64,000 nt of DNA from Gemmiger formicilis (GTDB lineage: Bacteria; Bacillota; Clostridia; Oscillospirales; Ruminococcaceae). A program made the position numbers and the translations under genes. The notes beneath the pieces were generated by a model that did not search any database, was not told where the DNA came from, and was given only the letters and a program-made list of their open reading frames with translations. This document shows, piece by piece, positions 9,001 through 17,208 of the stretch. The DNA lies in NCBI RefSeq assembly GCF_016900095.1, contig NZ_JACJJP010000002.1, positions 1 to 64,000 of the forward strand, read 5' to 3'. Position 1 is the first letter of the stretch. Every line of letters begins with the position of its first letter.

Positions 9001-9880
9001 CCAGGGATACGGCAACATGAAAACAGCAAACACCCTTTTTCCCACCGCCATCACCGCTTTTGATACCGCTCCGGTGTTTCAAGGAGATGTACTGGAATAT
9101 GACGGACGTTTTTACCGCGTGGGCGAAGGGCATAAGGGATTTGTGGCAGATAAGTCTTCCGATGAAGATTTTTATCTCCTGACGCTGGCCGCTGTGGCCA
9201 AAGAGTTGGAACTGTATCGACTTTTCACTGCCAACCTTTGTCTGGCCGTGGGATTGCCGCTCAGCTGGGTGGGCAGCCAGCGGGAGAGTTTCCGCCAATA
9301 TCTGTTGCAAAAGCAAGCGGTCACTTTCCGATTGAACGGGCATTTGTTTCAGCTGCGGATCACAGGATGTAAGGTTTATCCCCAAGGGTATGCAGCCGTA
9401 GTTCAGCAGTTGGGTACCTTTGAGGGAGAACACCTGCTTGCGGACATTGGCAATGGAACCATGAATCTTCTGTATTTGCAGGATTCCCAGCCACAGGAAA
9501 GCCGTTGCTGGACTGAAAAAATCGGTGTCAATCAGTGTATGATTCGCGCCAAGGAAACCGTCCTGCGTAAGTTCGGCACCAAAGTCAGTGACCATACCGT
9601 GGAACAGATTTTTCGTACCGGCACCGCCAAGATCGACGCAGCTTACCTTGCCTGTATTCGTGATGTTGCTTCTGCTTATGTGGAGGAACTCTTTGCCGTA
9701 CTGCGCAGCTATGAATATGATCCGGCAACCGTACAGTTGATCGTTGCCGGTGGCGGCGGACAGCTCATCAAGCATTTTTACTCCTATGACCCGGCGCAGA
9801 TTACTATTTTGGATGACCTTTGCGCCGCCGCCAAGGGCTACGAATATCTGGCATACCGACAGCTTATGCGGGAGGCCTGA
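8963..9880 (+). CDS. ParM/StbA-like actin-type segregation ATPase
   Basis: This 305-aa protein carries actin-fold nucleotide motifs: IDQGYGNMK at the N-terminus (phosphate 1), LLADIGNGTMNL in the middle (phosphate 2) and LIVAGGGGQLI near the C-terminus (adenosine). ParM-type filaments push plasmid copies apart. The ATG at 8963 is led by AAAGGAGG, ruling out an upstream start that would add residues overlapping the previous gene. It is followed after one base by a ParR-like gene. On an integrative element it suggests that the excised circle is segregated or copied. Confidence 0.82.
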   Translation: MKQLNQLTIVGIDQGYGNMKTANTLFPTAITAFDTAPVFQGDVLEYDGRFYRVGEGHKGFVADKSSDEDFYLLTLAAVAKELELYRLFTANLCLAVGLPLSWVGSQRESFRQYLLQKQAVTFRLNGHLFQLRITGCKVYPQGYAAVVQQLGTFEGEHLLADIGNGTMNLLYLQDSQPQESRCWTEKIGVNQCMIRAKETVLRKFGTKVSDHTVEQIFRTGTAKIDAAYLACIRDVASAYVEELFAVLRSYEYDPATVQLIVAGGGGQLIKHFYSYDPAQITILDDLCAAAKGYEYLAYRQLMREA

Positions 9881-9881
9881 G

Positions 9882-10253
9882 ATGGGAGAAATTCGCACAA
9901 CCAATCTCCGCCTCAATCTGGAAAAGCCAATACAGCGGCAGGCATGGGAATATCTGCAAACTATGGATAAAGCGGTATTCAAGTCCTATAGTCAGGCAAT
10001 AGCCACTGCACTGGTGGATTATTTCGACCGGTATTACAAAAAGCAGGAGGACCCCTATCTGGAAACCCGTGCCCGGGAAGAACGGTTTGTCCAGCAGATC
10101 GTAACCGCTGTGGAGCAAGCCATGCGGGACGTACTGCCGCTTTTTCTGGCAGGTTGTCTGGCAGGTATGGGGCAAAGCGCCGGGTCGATTCAGCCGGAAG
10201 CCCCAGATTCAAAAGAGTCGGATTGCGTAAACTGGGATTTTGCGGGAGGTTGA
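9882..10253 (+). CDS. ParR-like partner of the ParM-type ATPase
   Basis: This 123-aa protein begins GEIRTTNLRLNLEKPIQRQAWEYL, a beta strand then helix typical of ribbon-helix-helix DNA binders, followed by KSYSQAIATALVDYFDRYY. It has an acidic, less structured tail. It sits one base after the actin-like gene, the normal parM-parR order, so it is the probable centromere-binding adaptor. GGAGG overlaps the end of the upstream gene. Confidence 0.65.
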   Translation: MGEIRTTNLRLNLEKPIQRQAWEYLQTMDKAVFKSYSQAIATALVDYFDRYYKKQEDPYLETRAREERFVQQIVTAVEQAMRDVLPLFLAGCLAGMGQSAGSIQPEAPDSKESDCVNWDFAGG

Positions 10254-10260
10254 TGGGAAT

Positions 10261-10488
10261 ATGAAAACCTTACAGCAATGCCTGGAGGAGTTGGCAACCG
10301 AACGGCCGTTGCAGCCGGATGAATATCTGGACCCCAAAACCGGGCTGCCCCGCTGCAAACGCTGTCACAGCCCCCGCCGCATCCGGAAATCGCTTTTCGG
10401 CAGGGAACGGCTGCTTCCCATAGCTTGCAAATGTCAGCAAAATGGTGACAGTTCCGGGAAGAAAAACACCAAAAAGCAGGAAAAATGA
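10261..10488 (+). CDS. Zinc-ribbon fragment resembling the N-terminus of a DnaC-type helicase loader
   Basis: This 75-aa protein has a CKRCHSPRRIR ... ACKCQ four-cysteine cluster preceded by DEYLDPKTGLPRC. The pattern resembles the N-terminal zinc ribbon of DnaC/IstB-like ATPases carried by related elements, but no AAA+ domain follows: it stops in a lysine-rich tail. It may be a truncated replication gene or a stand-alone zinc protein. The ATG at 10261 is led by GGGAGG within the ParR-like gene. Confidence 0.5.
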   Translation: MKTLQQCLEELATERPLQPDEYLDPKTGLPRCKRCHSPRRIRKSLFGRERLLPIACKCQQNGDSSGKKNTKKQEK

Positions 10489-10557
10489 TGCTGCATTTTG
10501 CCCTCAAAAAGTCCGTCGACCAATGGGATCAATCTTTGATACCGGAAAGGAGTTTCT

Positions 10558-10764
10558 ATGACTGAAAATGAGAAAAAAGTGGTACAGGCCAGGCATCGTT
10601 TGGAGGCTGCACAAGCCAGGAACCGCCAGAGAGAACGAAAGGAGCGAACACGACGATTGATCCAGGAAGGAGCCATTCTGGAAAGTTTACTGCCGGAAAT
10701 CCGCGACGTGCCTCTGTGTGATCTGCCCGCAAGATTGCAGGTTGGATTGCGCAACGATCCGTAA
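10558..10764 (+). CDS. DUF3847-like mobilization accessory protein
   Basis: This 68-aa, highly basic protein is a single helical coiled coil (MTENEKKVVQARHRLEAAQARNRQ ...) followed by RTRRLIQEGAILESLLPE, a signature seen in the small DUF3847 proteins encoded just before MobA/MobL relaxases. A role as a MobC-like accessory at oriT is inferred from its position directly before oriT and the relaxase. GAAAGGAG precedes the ATG. Confidence 0.6.
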   Translation: MTENEKKVVQARHRLEAAQARNRQRERKERTRRLIQEGAILESLLPEIRDVPLCDLPARLQVGLRNDP

Positions 10765-10782
10765 GGGGAAAACTGTCCCGGA

Positions 10783-10825
10783 AGGGCGCACTTACTCACC
10801 ACCGGCAAAGCCGGCGGTGGTAAGC
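10783..10825 (-). other. oriT: MobQ-type origin of transfer (oriT)
   Basis: The reverse complement of 10783-10794 is TAAGTGCGCCCT, identical to the nic-region core of RSF1010/R1162-type MobQ origins. It is preceded on that strand, as in those origins, by an imperfect inverted repeat (CACCACCGGC / GCCGGCGGTG, 10797-10821). It lies 45 bases before a MobA/MobL relaxase, the enzyme class that cuts such sites. Confidence 0.85.
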
Positions 10826-10869
10826 GCGCCCGCTGCGGCGGGAGGGAAAAACGAAGGAGGTGACACGCC

Positions 10870-12555
10870 GTGGCGATTTACCACCTGGAAGCAAAAATCA
10901 TCAGCCGCGGAGCAGGACGTTCGGCCATTGCCGCTGCGGCTTATCAGAGCGGCGAAAAGCTGTACAATGCATACGACGGCCTGACCCATGACTACCGGAA
11001 AAAAGGAGGTATCCTGCACACCGAGATTTTACTGCCGCCCCAGGCACCCGCTGCCTGGAAGGAACGTCAAATCTTATGGGAAGCAGTAGAGACCGCCGAG
11101 AAAACCCGGGACAGCCGCCTGGCGCGTCAGCTCATCGTTGCCCTGCCGGTGGAACTTGCCCAGGAGGATTGGCTGCGGCTTCTGCGATCCTTTTTGCAAA
11201 AGGAATGTGTCGACCAGGGGATGTGCGCCGATCTGGCGATCCATGATCCGGATGGCCACAACCCTCATGCGCACATCCTGCTCACCATGCGTCCCCTGAA
11301 TACACAAGGGCAATGGCAGGCAAAAACACAAAAAGAATACCTGTGCAGCAAAGCGGGACAGGAACAAGGCTTTACCGCACAGGAATTTCTGCAAGCCAAA
11401 ACGGAAGGCTGGGAAAAACAGTATAAATACAAGAACCCGCAGGGCCGGACAGCGTGGCTGACACCCTCACAGGCCGTCCAAAACCCCGAGTGGGTACGCT
11501 GCTCGAAGCAGCCGAAAGCGGCAAAATTTGGGCGACAAAATCCGCTGTGTGCCCGGTGGAACAGCCAGGAGCAGCTGCTCCAATGGCGATGCGCCTGGGC
11601 AGAGGCCGTCAATCACGCGTTGGAAGAAAAGCAGCAGACAGCCCGTGTTACCCATCTGAGCCATGCGGCACAAGGCATAGCGGAGCAGCCAACCGTTCAT
11701 GAAGGATACCACGCCCGCAAGTTGGAAAAGCAGGGAATCTCTGCGGACCGCTGCGAACTCAATCGGCAGATTCGGGCCGACAATGCGTTGCTGCACACGC
11801 TGAAAGAGCAGTTGGAAAAATGGACGGAATGGGTCGGCCAAGGGGTGGAGAAGATGGCTGCTCTGCTGGAACAGCTGCGCAGCAATCTGATCCTGCTACA
11901 ATACCGGGTCCTTTCCAATGAAGCGCGGACAGATATTTACAAACGGGAGGCGGCCTATATGCGTCCACTCTTGAAAGATGTGGACGATACAAACCGACAG
12001 TTGACGGAGATCCAATTGCAACGCCAAAAGGCACAGGCGGACAAAAAGAGCCTTTCCCCGCTGCAGCTCCGAAAGTACCGCCATTTGTCTGAGCAAATCG
12101 CCGCCCTGACCGAAGAACTGGAAGAACTGCAAAGCCGCCGCCATATGTTGATGGAAAAGCTCTATTGCAAAAAGGATAGCGATGTTACCCGAAGGGAAAA
12201 AGAGCTGGTGCAGCTTACCCTGATGATTGAGCAGTTGGATACGCAACGGAACAGTCTTCAGGAGCAGCTGAAAAAAGATCTGCAACATTTTACAGGTCTT
12301 ATAAATTCCATTCCCGAACCGGACCGGGAAGCCGTTATGGACGAGCGGGTAAGACTTCGCAAACAGATTACGCGGGAACTCTATCATTCTTTGCAAGCAA
12401 AGGAGCTGGAATTCAATTTTTCCCGGGCTGCCAATGCCGAAAGAAAAATCGATGATTTCACGGGAGAAACCGGTCAGATGCAAAAGATATTGCTTCGGAA
12501 GCGCAAAAAGCAAACTTCAAGGCAAGGCAGAAATTCGGAAGAGCGAGCCCTTTGA
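10870..12555 (+). CDS. MobA/MobL family relaxase (MobQ)
   Basis: This 561-aa protein nicks oriT and pilots the strand during conjugative mobilization. The N-terminal domain shows MAIYHLEAKIISRGAGRSAIAAAAYQSGEKL with the catalytic Tyr in AAYQSG, then the metal-binding HNPHAHILLTMR motif (about 135-145). Residues from about 270 to the end are a long coiled coil. It is shorter than relaxase-primase fusions and has no helicase domain. The start is GTG 10870 after GAAGGAGGTGA. No conjugation machinery is in the window, so the element must use a helper. Confidence 0.92.
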   Translation: MAIYHLEAKIISRGAGRSAIAAAAYQSGEKLYNAYDGLTHDYRKKGGILHTEILLPPQAPAAWKERQILWEAVETAEKTRDSRLARQLIVALPVELAQEDWLRLLRSFLQKECVDQGMCADLAIHDPDGHNPHAHILLTMRPLNTQGQWQAKTQKEYLCSKAGQEQGFTAQEFLQAKTEGWEKQYKYKNPQGRTAWLTPSQAVQNPEWVRCSKQPKAAKFGRQNPLCARWNSQEQLLQWRCAWAEAVNHALEEKQQTARVTHLSHAAQGIAEQPTVHEGYHARKLEKQGISADRCELNRQIRADNALLHTLKEQLEKWTEWVGQGVEKMAALLEQLRSNLILLQYRVLSNEARTDIYKREAAYMRPLLKDVDDTNRQLTEIQLQRQKAQADKKSLSPLQLRKYRHLSEQIAALTEELEELQSRRHMLMEKLYCKKDSDVTRREKELVQLTLMIEQLDTQRNSLQEQLKKDLQHFTGLINSIPEPDREAVMDERVRLRKQITRELYHSLQAKELEFNFSRAANAERKIDDFTGETGQMQKILLRKRKKQTSRQGRNSEERAL

Positions 12556-12780
12556 ACAGAGTTTACTTTATCTGAAGCAATTCTCGATTCCGCAATTGTT
12601 TTAAACTCAGCCGGAAAACGCAAAAGTCGAAGCAAACCCAACACATTAGCCGCACCGGAAGATCCCATCCCGGCTACCCTGCCGCAGGGAATCTTAACGA
12701 CGGCGCCGGAGCCGCCCGCAGCGGATTTTTCCGGCATCGGGAGGAACCGGTCTTACCGCCTGGTTTGCCGGATCACGGTA
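12556..12780. other. Gap after the relaxase, no gene seen
   Basis: These 225 bases hold no supported ORF, RNA or repeat. GC rises across it from element-like to chromosome-like, so the right limit of the mobilizable module probably lies here or nearby. Confidence 0.5.
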
Positions 12781-12824
12781 AAAATAAAGTGCCTGCTGCC
12801 TGTCATGTGCAGGCAGCAAGCACC
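12781..12824 (-). terminator. Terminator of the malQ operon
   Basis: On the minus strand a stem of TGCTGCCTG / CAGGCAGCA extended by outer pairs is followed by TTTATTTTTA, 29 bases after the malQ stop. It is a Rho-independent terminator. Confidence 0.8.
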
Positions 12825-12852
12825 TTTCGTTGCTTGAATCGCTTTTGGAAAT

Positions 12853-14334
12853 TCAGGGATTCATTCGTCCGTAAAGTTCCATCTGGTGGCGGACTTTGGC
12901 GGCCAGAGCGTCGTCAAAGACGCCGGGCAGCGCCCGCCAGCACCAGTTGCCGCCCAAAGTGGAGGGCGTGTTCATCCGGGCTTCGTGCCCCAGCCCCAGC
13001 AGGTCCTGAGCCTGTACAATAGCCAGATCGGCCACGCTGGCCCAGGCCGCACGCATCATGCCCCAGTGGTAACCTTCTTCCCGGGTCAGTTGCAGATAGT
13101 CCAGGGCGTGGGCAATGTCGGGGGCGGGGGCAGTCTCAAACCAGCCGTTCACCGGCTCGTTGTCGTGGGTGCCGGTGTAGACCACACAGTGCCGGGGATA
13201 GGTGTGGGGCAGGTAGTCCCCGCCGTCCCGGCTGTCAAAAGCAAATTCCAGCACCTTCATGCCGGGATAGCCGCTTTCCCGCAGAAGCTGACGCACATCG
13301 TCGGTGAGAAAGCCCAGGTCCTCAGCCAGGATGTCCCGCTTGCCCAGGGCCTTTTCCACAGCCTTGAACAGTTCGATGCCCGGTCCCGGACGCCAGTGTC
13401 CGCCGCAGGCGTCGGTCTGTCCGTAGGGGATGGCATAGTACCCCGCAAAGCCCCGGAAATGGTCGATACGCAGCACATCGTAGGTGCTGCACAGCACCCG
13501 GAACCGCCGCACCCACCAGGCATAGCCGTCGCGGGCCATTGCGTCCCAGTCGTACAGCGGGTTGCCCCACAGCTGCCCCGTGGCGGAAAATCCGTCCGGC
13601 GGGCAGCCAGCCACCTCGGTGGGCAGCAGGTTCTCGTCCAGCTGGAAGGCTTCCGGGGTGCTCCACACATCCACGCTGTCGGCGGACACATAGATGGGCA
13701 GGTCCCCGATGATGCGGATGCCCCGGTCGTTGGCGTAGCGCTTCAGCGCCCGCCACTGGGCAAAGAACAGGTACTGCACCGCCTGCCAGAAGCGGATGGC
13801 TCCGGCACAGCGGATGCGGGCGGCGGCCAGGGCGGCAGGCTCCCGGTGGCGCAGCGCCGGTTCCCATTCGCTCCAGGCACGGCCGCCGTGTTCGTCCTTC
13901 AGCGCCATGAACAGCGCGTAGTCCGGCAGCCAGAAAGCATTGTCCCGGCAAAAATCGGTGTAGGCCGCGGGCGAGTCTTGCAGCAGCCGGTCACAGGCCT
14001 TGCGCAGCACCGCCCACCGCTTTTGGTAGAGCGCACCGTAATTCACACGGTCGGGGGTGCTCTCCCAGTCGATAGACCGGTATTCCTCGGACCGCAGCAG
14101 GCCGTCGGCGGCCAGTGCGTCCAGATCGATGAGATAGGGATTGCCCGCAAAAGTCGAAAAGGACTGATAGGGGCTGTCCCCGTAGCTGGTGGGGCAGATG
14201 GGCAGCAGCTGCCAGTAGCGCTGCCCCGCTGCCGCCAGAAAATCCACAAATGCCCTTGCCGCCGCGCCCATCGTGCCGATGCCATAGGGCGATGGCAGAC
14301 TGGACAGATGCATCAATACACCGCTTGCGCGCAT
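12853..14334 (-). CDS. malQ: 4-alpha-glucanotransferase (amylomaltase, GH77)
   Basis: This 493-aa enzyme transfers alpha-1,4-glucan segments between maltodextrins, releasing glucose and building chains that phosphorylase can use. GH77 hallmarks are visible: SSLPSPYGIGTMG at the N-terminus, GDSPYQSFSTFAGNPYLIDL, the nucleophile region VLRIDHFRGF, the acid/base AEDLG and the CVVYTGTHDNEP motif. The length is usual for bacteria. The ATG at 14334 is seven bases after AGGAGG; an upstream TTG overlaps that site. It is last in the operon, 18 bases after the LacI-type gene. Confidence 0.94.
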   Translation of the reverse strand: MRASGVLMHLSSLPSPYGIGTMGAAARAFVDFLAAAGQRYWQLLPICPTSYGDSPYQSFSTFAGNPYLIDLDALAADGLLRSEEYRSIDWESTPDRVNYGALYQKRWAVLRKACDRLLQDSPAAYTDFCRDNAFWLPDYALFMALKDEHGGRAWSEWEPALRHREPAALAAARIRCAGAIRFWQAVQYLFFAQWRALKRYANDRGIRIIGDLPIYVSADSVDVWSTPEAFQLDENLLPTEVAGCPPDGFSATGQLWGNPLYDWDAMARDGYAWWVRRFRVLCSTYDVLRIDHFRGFAGYYAIPYGQTDACGGHWRPGPGIELFKAVEKALGKRDILAEDLGFLTDDVRQLLRESGYPGMKVLEFAFDSRDGGDYLPHTYPRHCVVYTGTHDNEPVNGWFETAPAPDIAHALDYLQLTREEGYHWGMMRAAWASVADLAIVQAQDLLGLGHEARMNTPSTLGGNWCWRALPGVFDDALAAKVRHQMELYGRMNP

Positions 14335-14352
14335 GGGCAAACCTCCTTTCGG

Positions 14353-15378
14353 TCAATGGATTTTGTTGGGATCGGGCAGACGCTGTATGCTCTCGCCCTC
14401 GATTAGTTCGTAGGGCACCAGTTCGTGCACGGCATCGCAGCCCTCCTCGATGCAGCGGATCAGGATGGACACGCCGCACCCGGCCATCCGTTCGGCGGGC
14501 TGGCGGATCGTCGTGAGCCGCGGGGAAAGATAATCCGCCAGCTCGATGCCGTCGAAACCGCACACCGACACATCCTCGGGGACCCGCAGTCCGCGGTCCC
14601 GCAGCGCGCGGATGGCGCCGATGGCCATGATGTCACTGAAGGCAAACACGGCGGTCAGCCCCGGCAGATTGTCCAGCAATTGTTCCATGGCGTGGTAGCC
14701 GCCGACCAGCGTGTAGCGGGCCTCGATATACTGCCCGGCGGGGTCAAAGGAAAGTCCCCGGCGGGAAAACTCGCTCAGACAGCCGCTCAGGCGGGCGGAA
14801 CTGGGCTGGGAGGAAGTCAGGTCGCCGCCGATAAAGGCGATGCGCCGATGGCCGTTGTCCAGCAGATGCCCCACCATCCGAACCGCAGCCGCCACGTCGT
14901 CCACGCTGACGCTGGACAGGTTGGGGATGGCCGCGGTGGCGGCAGTGTTGGTCATCAGCAGGCAGGGCACGCCTAGGTCGGCCAGATCGGGGCCGAAATG
15001 GTTGCGGTCAGAACCCAGGAAAATCACACCGTAGGGCTTGCGCTCCCGGCAGACGCAACGCGCCTGTTCCACTTCGTTGTCATTTTCGTCGATATAGAAG
15101 ACCATGCTGCTGTATCCAGCGGCACTGCATTCAGCCTGCATTTTTTCCAGCACCGAGGCAAACAGCATGTTGTGCGTGCCTTTTACGATCATGGCAATGC
15201 CCTGATTCGCCTGCTGCTTGAGATGTTTGGCGTTGGCGTTGGGCTGGAAGTGGTATTTCTCGATCACTTCCAGAATGCGCGCTCTCGCAGCGTCGCTGAC
15301 GTTCGGGTTGTGGTTGATGACGCGGGAGACAGTTCCCACCGCATACCCGGACTCACGGGCAATGTCTTTGATCGTCAT
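14353..15378 (-). CDS. LacI-family transcriptional regulator
   Basis: This 341-aa repressor has the N-terminal HTH and hinge (MTIKDIARESGYAVGTVSRVINHNPNVSDAARARI, recognition helix VGTVSRVI) and a periplasmic-binding-protein sugar domain. It probably senses a maltodextrin and controls this operon. A matching operator (TTGGTAACGTTTCCAA) lies at the binding-protein promoter at 18623-18638. It is embedded in the operon, between the permease and malQ, so it is likely autoregulated. Confidence 0.9.
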   Translation of the reverse strand: MTIKDIARESGYAVGTVSRVINHNPNVSDAARARILEVIEKYHFQPNANAKHLKQQANQGIAMIVKGTHNMLFASVLEKMQAECSAAGYSSMVFYIDENDNEVEQARCVCRERKPYGVIFLGSDRNHFGPDLADLGVPCLLMTNTAATAAIPNLSSVSVDDVAAAVRMVGHLLDNGHRRIAFIGGDLTSSQPSSARLSGCLSEFSRRGLSFDPAGQYIEARYTLVGGYHAMEQLLDNLPGLTAVFAFSDIMAIGAIRALRDRGLRVPEDVSVCGFDGIELADYLSPRLTTIRQPAERMAGCGVSILIRCIEEGCDAVHELVPYELIEGESIQRLPDPNKIH

Positions 15379-15416
15379 AGTATGCCTCTTTTTCTGATGC
15401 GGAATCTAGTCTTTGC

Positions 15417-16265
15417 TCAGCCCTTGACGGCGCCGGCTACGACGCCTTCGATGATATACTTCTGGCAGATCAGGTAGAGGATGACAACCGGCAAGACGGT
15501 CAGCATAATGCAGGCCATCATGGGGCCCATCTCTACTTTGCCGTAGCTGCCGCGGAAATACTGGATCGCCATGGGGATGGTCCGGTAACTCTTGATGTCC
15601 AGCACCAGCGTGGGCAGCAGATAGTCGTTCCATACCCACATGGTTTCCAGAATGGCGGTGGAGATCATGGTGGGCTTCAGGATGGGGCAGACCACCCGGA
15701 AGAAGATCTGCAGCGGATTGCAGCCGTCGATCATCGCGGCTTCCTCAATTTCCACCGGCATAGATTTCATGAAGCCGGTAAACATGAACACCGCCAGCCC
15801 GGCGCCGAAGCCCAGATAGATGATGCAGATGTTGTAGGGGTTGTTGAGCTTGAGGGTATCGGCGGTCTTGGCCAGGGTGAACATGACCATCTGGAAGGGC
15901 ACCACCATGCTGAAGACGCACAGGTAGTACATGCCGGTGGACAGTTTGCCGTGCACCCGGGTGATATACCACGCGCACATGGAGCAGCATAGCAGGATCA
16001 GCACGACCGAGGACACCGAGATAAATAAACTATACCAGAAAGACTTGAGAAAGTCCATTGAGGTAATGCCGTAAATGTAGTTGTGCAGCCCCACAAAGCT
16101 CTCGGCGGTGGGCAGTTCAAAGACGCGGGTGGTGGTGATACTGCGCTCCTGTTTGAAGGAGTTGAGCAAAATCAGCACAATGGGGTAGATGTAGGCCAGG
16201 CACAGCAGCGACAAAACCACCGAGATGACGGTGTTGACGCGCCTGGTTGTTTTAGAATTCTGCAT
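15417..16265 (-). CDS. ABC sugar permease (MalG-like)
   Basis: This 282-aa inner-membrane permease has six predicted helices and the EAA loop PVEIEEAAMIDGCNPLQIFFRVVCPILKPT, which docks the ATPase, ending with the typical IIEGVVAGAVKG. The start ATG at 16265 overlaps the upstream permease stop by one base (TAATG). With the second permease and the binding protein it forms a carbohydrate uptake (CUT1) importer for an alpha-glucan, judging from the malQ and phosphorylase neighbours. Confidence 0.92.
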   Translation of the reverse strand: MQNSKTTRRVNTVISVVLSLLCLAYIYPIVLILLNSFKQERSITTTRVFELPTAESFVGLHNYIYGITSMDFLKSFWYSLFISVSSVVLILLCCSMCAWYITRVHGKLSTGMYYLCVFSMVVPFQMVMFTLAKTADTLKLNNPYNICIIYLGFGAGLAVFMFTGFMKSMPVEIEEAAMIDGCNPLQIFFRVVCPILKPTMISTAILETMWVWNDYLLPTLVLDIKSYRTIPMAIQYFRGSYGKVEMGPMMACIMLTVLPVVILYLICQKYIIEGVVAGAVKG

Positions 16266-17131
16266 TACTGCTGCACCTCCTTGGAGCGGGTCAGCCGCAG
16301 CTGGACCAGGGCGATGACCACCACCGCCAGGAAGAAGACGACGGCCTTGGCCTGGCCGATGCCCTTCCACTGGGCACCGCTGCGGGCATAGAAGGTATCG
16401 TAGATGTTGTAGGCCAGCATCTGGGTGGCCTTGGCGGGTTCGCCGCCGGTCAGCGAGAGGTTCTGGTCGAAGAGTTTGAAGGAGTTGGTCAGCGTCAGGA
16501 AGGTGCAGATGGTGATGCTGGGCATGACCATGGGGATCTTGACCCGGAACAGCACCTGGCGGGCGGTGGCGCCGTCGATGCGGGCGGCCTCGATGAGGTC
16601 GGGGGGCACGTTCTGCAGCCCGGCGATGTAGATAATCATCATGTAGCCGATCTGCTGCCAGCACATGAGGATGATCAGGCCCCAGAAGCCGTAGGTGGCG
16701 TTGAGCTGCAGCAGCGGCTTTTCCAGCAGGGTGAGCACGCCGTTGAGCAGGGTGTTCCAGATATAGCCCAGCACCACGCCGCCGATGAGGTTGGGCATGA
16801 AGTAGACGGTGCGGAAGACATTGGTGCCCTTCACATGGCGGGTGAGCAGCAGCGCCAGCAGAAAGCCCAGCACATTGATGAGCACGGTGGCCACGATGGT
16901 GAAGGCTGCCGTGAACCAGAAGGCGTGGAGGAAGGTGGTGTCGGCCCAGATCTTGATGTAGTTCTGGATGCCCACAAAGGTCACGTTCTTGACGGTGGTG
17001 AACTGGCAGAAGGACAGCCCGATGCCCCAGAGGAAGGGCCAGATGAACCCGATGATGAAGGCCAGCAGGGTGGGCAGCACAAAGACCGGCCAGTATTTTT
17101 TGATGGCTTTTTCCATAATGATGTTCCCCAT
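16265..17131 (-). CDS. ABC sugar permease (MalF-like)
   Basis: This 288-aa permease has six helices and the EAA loop PPDLIEAARIDGATARQVLFRVKIPMVMP. It is the heterodimer partner of the next permease. Start is drawn at ATG 17131; ATG 17116 (MEKAIKKYW) has a better-spaced GGGGA and may be the real one. No ATPase gene is in this operon, as is common for CUT1 systems served by a shared MsmX-type ATPase. Confidence 0.92.
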   Translation of the reverse strand: MGNIIMEKAIKKYWPVFVLPTLLAFIIGFIWPFLWGIGLSFCQFTTVKNVTFVGIQNYIKIWADTTFLHAFWFTAAFTIVATVLINVLGFLLALLLTRHVKGTNVFRTVYFMPNLIGGVVLGYIWNTLLNGVLTLLEKPLLQLNATYGFWGLIILMCWQQIGYMMIIYIAGLQNVPPDLIEAARIDGATARQVLFRVKIPMVMPSITICTFLTLTNSFKLFDQNLSLTGGEPAKATQMLAYNIYDTFYARSGAQWKGIGQAKAVVFFLAVVVIALVQLRLTRSKEVQQ

Positions 17132-17138
17132 AAAGAAA

Positions 17139-17174
17139 CGGGAAGGGTGGGCGCTGTATCGCCCGCCCTTCCCG
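17139..17174 (-). promoter_or_regulatory. Hairpin between binding-protein and permease genes
   Basis: A 15-bp stem (CGGGAAGGGTGGGCG pairing with CGCCCGCCCTTCCCG, one G-U) fills the 77-base gap. There is a weak T-rich tail on the minus strand (TTTCTTTA). It probably stabilises or partly terminates the message so that binding protein exceeds permease, as in malE-malF. Confidence 0.6.
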
Positions 17175-17208
17175 CAAGGTTACGCGTATTCCGTCACAGA
17201 CGGTGGTA

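Noticed and set aside
15417-17177. A single 586-aa permease-like protein
   Set aside because: Its first half is an out-of-frame reading of the other permease. The real second permease starts at ATG 16265.
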